Below are positions 39,159-43,673 of a stretch of DNA of 43,673 nt, one piece after another (position 1 is the stretch's first letter; each line of letters begins with the position of its first letter). The notes under the pieces were generated by a model that was not told the DNA's origin, did not search any database, and saw only the letters and a list, made by a program, of their open reading frames with translations. The DNA is taken from the NCBI GenBank assembly GCA_016788295.1, contig JAEUSY010000045.1:1-43673 (forward strand). The letters are read 5' to 3'. A program made the position numbers and the translations under genes. Source of the stretch: Flavobacteriales bacterium (GTDB taxonomy: Bacteria; Bacteroidota; Bacteroidia; Flavobacteriales_F; PHOS-HE28).

Positions 39159-39838
39159 ACCGCTCGTTTCTTCGGTTGCGTCACGTTCGCCGCCTTGCCG
39201 TAGTCGGGCACCAGGTAGGCCAGATCATCGAACTGCCCATTGGCCATGCGGCGTTCCGCTTCGGCGAACATGGCGGCAGCAGTGGGGCGAACCCCGTGCA
39301 GGTGTATCACGTTCGGCGCGTAGGACCAAAGCTCCGTTGCCTTGTCAGCGCCATCGCCACAAACAAGCACGTGCGCCTCTGCGGCCCATTCCGGTGAGAG
39401 GATGAGCGGTGCATGCGGCGCCAGTGCTGAACCGCTTGCATCATGTGGCTGCGCGAACACTTCCATGCGACGTGCATCGACCATGGCCCACACATCGCCC
39501 GTGAACAACGGTGCTTCGGCCAATGCTGCACGGGCAATGGTGTGCAACGTGTTGATCCCGATCAGCGGAATGCCCAACACATAGCACAGGCCCTTCGCTG
39601 CACTGAGCCCGATCCGCAATCCGGTGTAGCTGCCCGGCCCAATGCCCACCGCCACGGCATCGAGGTCCTTCAGGGAATATCCGGCCTCGGCCATCACCTC
39701 GGCAACGAACACGTTCACCTTTTCGGCATGCGCATGTCGTTCGCTGTCCACTTCGCACAGGGCGAGCACCTTCCCATCACGTGCAACGGCGACGCTGCAC
39801 AGCTTGGTGGCGGTCTCGATGGCCAGGATCAACGGCAT
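39155..39838 (-). CDS. tsaB: tRNA threonylcarbamoyladenosine synthesis protein TsaB
   Basis: 227 aa. Forms the TsaB-TsaD-TsaE complex making t6A37 in ANN-decoding tRNAs; TsaB is the non-catalytic ASKHA-fold partner that dimerises with TsaD. Motifs: LILAIETATKLCSVAVARDG at the start, then HAHAEKVNVFVAEVMAEAG, DLDAVAVGIGPGSYTGLRIG and SAAKGLCYVLGIPLIGINTL, and WAMVDARRMEVFA. The C-terminus (FDDLAYLVPDYGKAANVTQPKK) matches the usual tail. Starts 40 bases after the TolC-family gene, so probably co-transcribed with it. The last two bases of its stop overlap the stop of the opposite gene. Confidence 0.95.
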   Translation of the reverse strand: MPLILAIETATKLCSVAVARDGKVLALCEVDSERHAHAEKVNVFVAEVMAEAGYSLKDLDAVAVGIGPGSYTGLRIGLSAAKGLCYVLGIPLIGINTLHTIARAALAEAPLFTGDVWAMVDARRMEVFAQPHDASGSALAPHAPLILSPEWAAEAHVLVCGDGADKATELWSYAPNVIHLHGVRPTAAAMFAEAERRMANGQFDDLAYLVPDYGKAANVTQPKKRAV

Positions 39839-39878
39839 GGCGCGAAGGAACCGCAGCCGGACGGGACCACCAAATGGA

Positions 39879-41297
39879 TCACAGCGTAACGGGAATGCCC
39901 TGCAGGATGTCCAGGTACTTGCTGGCCATCACATACTGGTACTTCGCGTTGATCTGCTCCGCCTGGTTTCGGTTCAACTGGGCCTTGGCCGCGCTCAGTT
40001 CAATGGAGGTGATCACCCCTTGAGCGAACCGCTCCTCGGCATACTCCAGGGCCAGGGTGCCCGCTTCCACGGCCTTGGTGGCCGACTGGAACTGGCGGAA
40101 GGCCGCGCGCTGGGCCACCAATGCATCCAGCACGTTCCGTTGCAGGTCGTTGCGAACGGCGAGCATGCGGTTGTGCGACTGCTCAGCACGGATGCGACCC
40201 TGGGCGATCTGGTTGCGGTTGGTCATGTTGTTGAAGATCGGCAGGCTCAGCGTGAGGCTCACCGACTGGTTGAAGTTCTGCTCCAGCTGATCGCCGAAAG
40301 GCACCGTTTCGAACGTGTTGATCTCGTTGGGCACGAACACCAGTTCGCCGCTGGCCGTGGCCCCCACCGGAATGGGCGCCCCTTGCACCGGCTCGCCCAC
40401 CGTGCGCTGGGTAAGGCCCGAGTATCCACTACCGGCCGCTGCGTTGAAACTGAGCGAGGGTATCACGCCCGCACGCGCAATGGACAGGGCCTGCTCCGAA
40501 CTCGCCACGTTCAGCTCGGCACGTTTGTACGCCGGGTTGTTCGCGAGCACGTTCTCCAGCACGCGTTCCGCGGATGCCGTGGGTTCTATAATGGACACGC
40601 CCTCAATGGCCGGTGCCACGATATCGAACGTGTAGATGTCCTGCAGATCGAGCTGCATGGCACGACCGAGCGCGAGCTTGCGCTGATCGTGCTGGTTGCG
40701 CACATCGGTCACGTTGAACTCCTCCTGTGCCAACTGGGCCTGCAGCGTAAGCAGTTCGGCACGCGCCAATCGTCCACCTTCCACCAAGGCCTCGGTACGG
40801 GCGATCTGTTCGCGTGTGTTGGCCACCTGTGCCTCGCTCGCCTTGATGCGTTCGCGCAAGCCCAGCACATCCAGGAACGCCTGCACCAGTTCCACGCGCA
40901 TGTCGTTCAGCGCCACTTCCACGGCCTTGTCGGCGGCCTCGGAATCCAGCCCGGCCTGACGGATGCGGTACTGTTTACGCAGGCCCTGGAACAGCACCAT
41001 GGTGCTTTGCAGGTACAGGTTGTTGGTGCGTACCCGGTCGTTCGCGAAGGTGTTGGTGAAGCGGTCCACCGTTTGGCCGTAGTTGTAGCCATGGGTGGCC
41101 ACACCGTTCAGGTCGGGTGCCAGGTCCCAATAGGCCTGATCGTGGTCGCGGTCCGCGATCTCCGCATCCAACATGGCGTTCACCACGGCGAGGTTGCGCT
41201 GCTCGGCCAGCTTCAGGCATTGTTCAAGGGTGAACACCTGTTGGGCCTGGGCAACGAGCACGGTAAAAAACAGCGGCACGAACAAGAGGTAGCGCAT
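39879..41297 (-). CDS. TolC-family outer-membrane efflux protein
   Basis: 472 aa. Signal peptide MRYLLFVPLFFTVLVAQAQ. Two OEP repeats, each with long coiled helices and barrel strands: FTLEQCLKLAEQRNLAVVNA opens the first, VLANNPAYKRAELNVASSEQ the second. Further family features are YNYGQTVDRFTN, LQSTMVLFQGLRKQY, VSLTLSLPIFNNMTNRNQI and the final EQINAKYQYVMASKYLDILQ. It forms the outer-membrane channel of a tripartite efflux or type I secretion system. No membrane-fusion or pump gene is next to it here, so its partner is unknown. Its promoter and leader hairpin are visible upstream. Confidence 0.94.
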   Translation of the reverse strand: MRYLLFVPLFFTVLVAQAQQVFTLEQCLKLAEQRNLAVVNAMLDAEIADRDHDQAYWDLAPDLNGVATHGYNYGQTVDRFTNTFANDRVRTNNLYLQSTMVLFQGLRKQYRIRQAGLDSEAADKAVEVALNDMRVELVQAFLDVLGLRERIKASEAQVANTREQIARTEALVEGGRLARAELLTLQAQLAQEEFNVTDVRNQHDQRKLALGRAMQLDLQDIYTFDIVAPAIEGVSIIEPTASAERVLENVLANNPAYKRAELNVASSEQALSIARAGVIPSLSFNAAAGSGYSGLTQRTVGEPVQGAPIPVGATASGELVFVPNEINTFETVPFGDQLEQNFNQSVSLTLSLPIFNNMTNRNQIAQGRIRAEQSHNRMLAVRNDLQRNVLDALVAQRAAFRQFQSATKAVEAGTLALEYAEERFAQGVITSIELSAAKAQLNRNQAEQINAKYQYVMASKYLDILQGIPVTL

Positions 41298-41314
41298 GGT
41301 TCCGAGGATATGCT

Positions 41315-41331
41315 CCGGGCGAACGGCCCGG
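41315..41331 (-). promoter_or_regulatory. GC-rich hairpin in the leader of the TolC-family mRNA
   Basis: CCGGGC (41315-41320) pairs with GCCCGG (41326-41331) around a 5-base loop, within the predicted leader of about 35 bases and 17 bases before the ATG. It could affect translation or stability. Confidence 0.4.
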
Positions 41332-41338
41332 AAGGAAC

Positions 41339-41346
41339 CAAAAGTA
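41339..41346 (-). promoter_or_regulatory. -7 promoter element (TACTTTTG) of the TolC-family gene
   Basis: Perfect TAnnTTTG on the minus strand, 41 bases before the ATG at 41297, in the 114-base gap after the OmpA-family gene. Confidence 0.7.
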
Positions 41347-41411
41347 CCCGGCGCTGTGGGGCCTGAAAGCGCGTTATGACGAGCGGTGAGCTACGGTGGC
41401 GGATGGTGACC

Positions 41412-42647
41412 TCACAGGCCCAACACCTTGATCTCCACCCGGCGGTTAGCCTCGCTCTGCTCCTTGTTCTTGGGCTCGGGATATAACATCTGCGAGTTGC
41501 CGAGGCCCACGTAAGAGATTCGCTCGGGCTCGATGTCGTTCACCAGCAGGAAGTCATACACGGTCTTTGCACGCGAGGTGCTCAGATCGATGAACTCCTT
41601 CTTGTTCTTGAAGGTGGGACCGTTCACGTGGCCTTCGATCTCGATACGCACCTTCGGGTTCTCCTGCATGAACCGAAGCAGGATCAGCAGCGACGCCTCT
41701 GATTGGCGCATCACTTTGTCCTCGTTGCCCACGAAGCGGATATCGTCAAGCACCACGCGCTCGCCGGGTGCAATGGGCACCATCTTCACCTCAACGGTAC
41801 ATACCGGATCAGTACTACCCTTCACACGAACGGTCTGGAACATGTAACCCTTGCGCACGCAACCGATCTTCAGGTTGCGGTACATGTCCATTTCGTAGTT
41901 GTAGGTGCTCTTGCCCTTGGCCTCCACCACCTTGTCGAACAGCATGCCGTCAATGGTCAGTGTGGCATCGATCGGTTTTCCGGTCTTGGCATCAACCACG
42001 TTGATCACCAGCTGTTGTTTCTGCTTCTTCTCCTCCACGGTCTCCTCCGGCTCGGGCGGTGGTGGTGGCGGGTCGTAATGGAAACGAATGGTGTAGCCGG
42101 CCAGCGGACGGTCCTGGTAGTCGATCACCAGGTAGAACAGCTCGCCCTGCTTCACCTCCATGGCCCTGCTGAAACTGCTTCCTACACCGCTTCGCACAAA
42201 GTCGTTCGCGGCATCCTTGCGCAGGCCGCAAATGGAACGGTTGCTCTTGTCGTTGCGGCTGATATTACTGCGGATAGGCTGCACCTGCTTGGTGGCGATC
42301 TTGTCGCATATGCCCGGAATGGCGCCTTGGAAGACCACGAAGTCAATGTCGTCCTCGATGTTATCGGGAATGATCTCGAAGGTGAGCGTGGTGTTCGCCG
42401 GGCTGCGGAACTTGTACCACGTGGAGTGGTGTTCGCGCTCGAACCATTGCAGGTCCTCCTTGGGGTTCTCCTTGATCTCGAGCTTGTTGCCAAAGCCGCG
42501 CACCGCCGAGGGCTGGCGGTACACCGAATCGGTAATGACGATGGCCCCGGTGCAGTCACCGTTCTCCTGCGTAAGACCCGCAGGTGATTGTGCCATGAGC
42601 ATGTTGCCCACGACCAAGGTCAATAGCGAAATGACGTGGCGTTCCAT
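41412..42647 (-). CDS. OmpA-family protein with N-terminal beta domain and peptidoglycan-binding C-terminus
   Basis: 411 aa. Signal peptide MERHVISLLTLVVGNMLMAQ. Residues about 30-195 form a beta-sandwich (STWYKFRSPANTTLTFEIIP, DDIDFVVFQGAIPGICDK, GELFYLVIDYQDRPLAGYTI), a domain found in secreted Bacteroidota proteins. A proline hinge PPPPPPEPEE follows, then a carboxypeptidase-regulatory-like segment (NVVDAKTGKPIDATLTIDG). The C-terminal OmpA domain reads ASLLILLRFMQENPKVRIEI, EGHVNGPT, STSRAKTVYDFLLVNDIEPE, RISYVGLGNS and ANRRVEIKV, the last with the Arg that binds diaminopimelate. It anchors the envelope to the wall. No clear -7 element precedes it; it lies 39 bases after the metH stop. 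Confidence 0.9.
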   Translation of the reverse strand: MERHVISLLTLVVGNMLMAQSPAGLTQENGDCTGAIVITDSVYRQPSAVRGFGNKLEIKENPKEDLQWFEREHHSTWYKFRSPANTTLTFEIIPDNIEDDIDFVVFQGAIPGICDKIATKQVQPIRSNISRNDKSNRSICGLRKDAANDFVRSGVGSSFSRAMEVKQGELFYLVIDYQDRPLAGYTIRFHYDPPPPPPEPEETVEEKKQKQQLVINVVDAKTGKPIDATLTIDGMLFDKVVEAKGKSTYNYEMDMYRNLKIGCVRKGYMFQTVRVKGSTDPVCTVEVKMVPIAPGERVVLDDIRFVGNEDKVMRQSEASLLILLRFMQENPKVRIEIEGHVNGPTFKNKKEFIDLSTSRAKTVYDFLLVNDIEPERISYVGLGNSQMLYPEPKNKEQSEANRRVEIKVLGL

Positions 42648-42686
42648 CCGTTCGGGGCCTTCGTACGCAGAAGGCGACCGAAGGGT

Positions 42687-43673
42687 TCAGTACGCAAGGT
42701 TGCTCCCCAGCCACTTCTCCATCCACTCCACGGGCTGCCCCTTGCGCCGCGCCAGGTCCTCCACCTGGTCCTTGGCCACCCGGCCCACGCCGAAGTACTT
42801 GGCCTGCGGGTGCGCGAAGTACCAGCCGCTCACCGCCGCCGCCGGGCTCATGGCCAGGCTCTCGGTGAGGGTGATGCCGGTGTGCTTGGTGGCGTCGAGC
42901 AGGCGGAAGATCTCGGGCTTCTCGGTGTGGTCGGGGCAGGCGGGGTAGCCCGGCGCCGGACGGATGCCCTGGTACTCCTCCTTGATGAGCTGCTCGTTGG
43001 TGAGGCGAACGGTCTCGTAGCCCCAGAGCTCCTGGCGCACCACCTCGTGCAACTTCTCGGCGAAGGCCTCGGCCAAGCGGTCGGCCAGGGCCTTGAGCAG
43101 GATGGCGCTGTAGTCGTCGTGCGCGGCCTCGAAGCGCTTCACGCGTTCGTCCACGCCGTGGCCGGCGCTCACCGCGAAGCCGCCGAGGAAATCGGGCGTG
43201 CCGGCCGGGGCGATGAAGTCGGCGAGGGCGAGGTAGGGCACGCCGGGCGCCTTCTTGCTCTGCTGGCGGAGGGTGTGCACACGGCCGACCACCTTGGTGC
43301 GGGCCGGATCGCCGTAGAGCGCGATGTCGTCGTGATCGATGGTGTTCGCCGGCCAGACGCCTGCGACACCGTGCGCCTGGATCCACTGCTCCTTCACGAT
43401 GCGGTCGAGCATCTGCTGGGCATCGGCGTAGAGCTGCGTGGCCTGCTTGCCCACCACCTCGTCCTCGAGGATGCGCGGGAACTTGCCGGCCAGCTCCCAG
43501 GCCATGAAGAAGGGCGTCCAGTCGATGTAGGACACCAGCTCGGCCAGCGGGTAGTTGCGGTAGGTGAAGATGCCGGTGCTCTTGGGCGTTACGGGCGGCT
43601 CGTTGGCAAAGTCGATCATGAACTTCTTCGCGCGCGCCTCTTCCAACGGCACGTACTCCTTCTCGCGCTGGCT
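42687..43673 (-). CDS. metH: Cobalamin-dependent methionine synthase, C-terminal part (partial)
   Basis: 328 codons, open at the window edge. This is the AdoMet-binding reactivation domain and its preceding linker (QREKEYVPLEEARAKKF). Diagnostic motifs: YIDWTPFFMAWELAGKFP, the LGGFAVSAGHGVDERVKRFE segment, ADRLAEAFAEKLHEVVRQEL-like helix, RPAPGYPACPDHTEK (AdoMet site), ESLAMSPAAAVSGWYFAHPQ and AKYFGVGRVAKDQVEDLA. It uses SAM and a reductant to restore oxidised cobalamin. The homocysteine-, folate- and B12-binding domains must lie beyond the window or in a separate gene. Ends with LGSNLAY. Confidence 0.97.
   Translation of the reverse strand, partial: SQREKEYVPLEEARAKKFMIDFANEPPVTPKSTGIFTYRNYPLAELVSYIDWTPFFMAWELAGKFPRILEDEVVGKQATQLYADAQQMLDRIVKEQWIQAHGVAGVWPANTIDHDDIALYGDPARTKVVGRVHTLRQQSKKAPGVPYLALADFIAPAGTPDFLGGFAVSAGHGVDERVKRFEAAHDDYSAILLKALADRLAEAFAEKLHEVVRQELWGYETVRLTNEQLIKEEYQGIRPAPGYPACPDHTEKPEIFRLLDATKHTGITLTESLAMSPAAAVSGWYFAHPQAKYFGVGRVAKDQVEDLARRKGQPVEWMEKWLGSNLAY

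Noticed and set aside
39642..41366. 574-codon plus-strand frame opposite tsaB and the TolC-family gene
   Set aside because: Runs across two supported genes and their gap; the translation has no recognisable motif.
41378..41405. Second copy of the mreB-mreC repeat (GAGCGGTGAGCTACGG) before the TolC-family gene
   Set aside because: Only loose similarity to one arm, with no inverted partner; could be a relic but cannot be supported by eye.

Overview
The window looks like a chromosomal segment of a GC-rich member of the Bacteroidota, probably close to Flavobacteriales. Three things point there: two large secreted proteins end in the gliding-motility-type (T9SS type B) sorting domain, gene starts are preceded again and again by the Bacteroidota -7 element TAnnTTTG or a near match, and the gene families and orders (purH-mreBCD-mrdA-rodA; coaX-OMP-TPR-lptC-CNNM-PpiD) are those of this phylum. 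Coding density is very high. The longest stretch without a gene is the 227 bases at 16905-17131, which holds only a terminator-like hairpin. I see no insertion sequence, phage, CRISPR array or rRNA. One tRNA gene (Phe, GAA) is present.

Layout. 1-1893 (minus): two tandem paralogous TPR proteins, the second cut by the window edge. 1994-3793 (plus): an MDR-family oxidoreductase and a LOG-family protein. 3891-8288 (plus): a TonB-dependent receptor followed by a beta-helix lipoprotein. 8364-9598: a DedA/YqaA-like membrane protein (minus) and an outer-membrane barrel protein (plus) from a shared divergent promoter region. 9727-16904 (plus): purH and the complete rod-shape/elongasome cluster mreB-mreC-mreD-mrdA-rodA, with a 25-bp-stem inverted repeat between mreB and mreC. 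17132-24926 (minus): an envelope-biogenesis cluster of coaX, outer-membrane protein, TPR protein, lptC, small membrane protein, CNNM/CBS protein and PpiD-like chaperone. 24994-25066: tRNA-Phe with a strong bidirectional terminator. 25100-28237: an HD hydrolase (minus), then an orphan sensor kinase that overlaps gpmI (plus). 28250-33124 (minus): two tandem T9SS-secreted choice-of-anchor-L proteins. 33246-35151 (plus): an M20 dipeptidase and an LEA-type lipoprotein. 35140-39158: a small membrane protein (minus), head-to-head with a translationally coupled trio (plus) made of a DUF255 thioredoxin-fold protein, a YD-repeat protein and a protein of six exact 22-residue repeats. 39155-43673 (minus): tsaB, a TolC-family protein, an OmpA-family protein and the C-terminal part of cobalamin-dependent metH.

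Most genes serve the cell envelope: wall elongation (mre/mrdA/rodA), LPS export (lptC), outer-membrane protein folding (PpiD-like), efflux (TolC), peptidoglycan anchoring (OmpA) and T9SS surface export. The best candidates for something not yet described are the 22-residue repeat protein with its YD-repeat and thioredoxin-fold partners, the head-to-head start codons with mirrored -7-like elements at 35702-35736, and the hairpin with heptad repeats between mreB and mreC. All functional assignments come from reading motifs by eye; no database search was possible.
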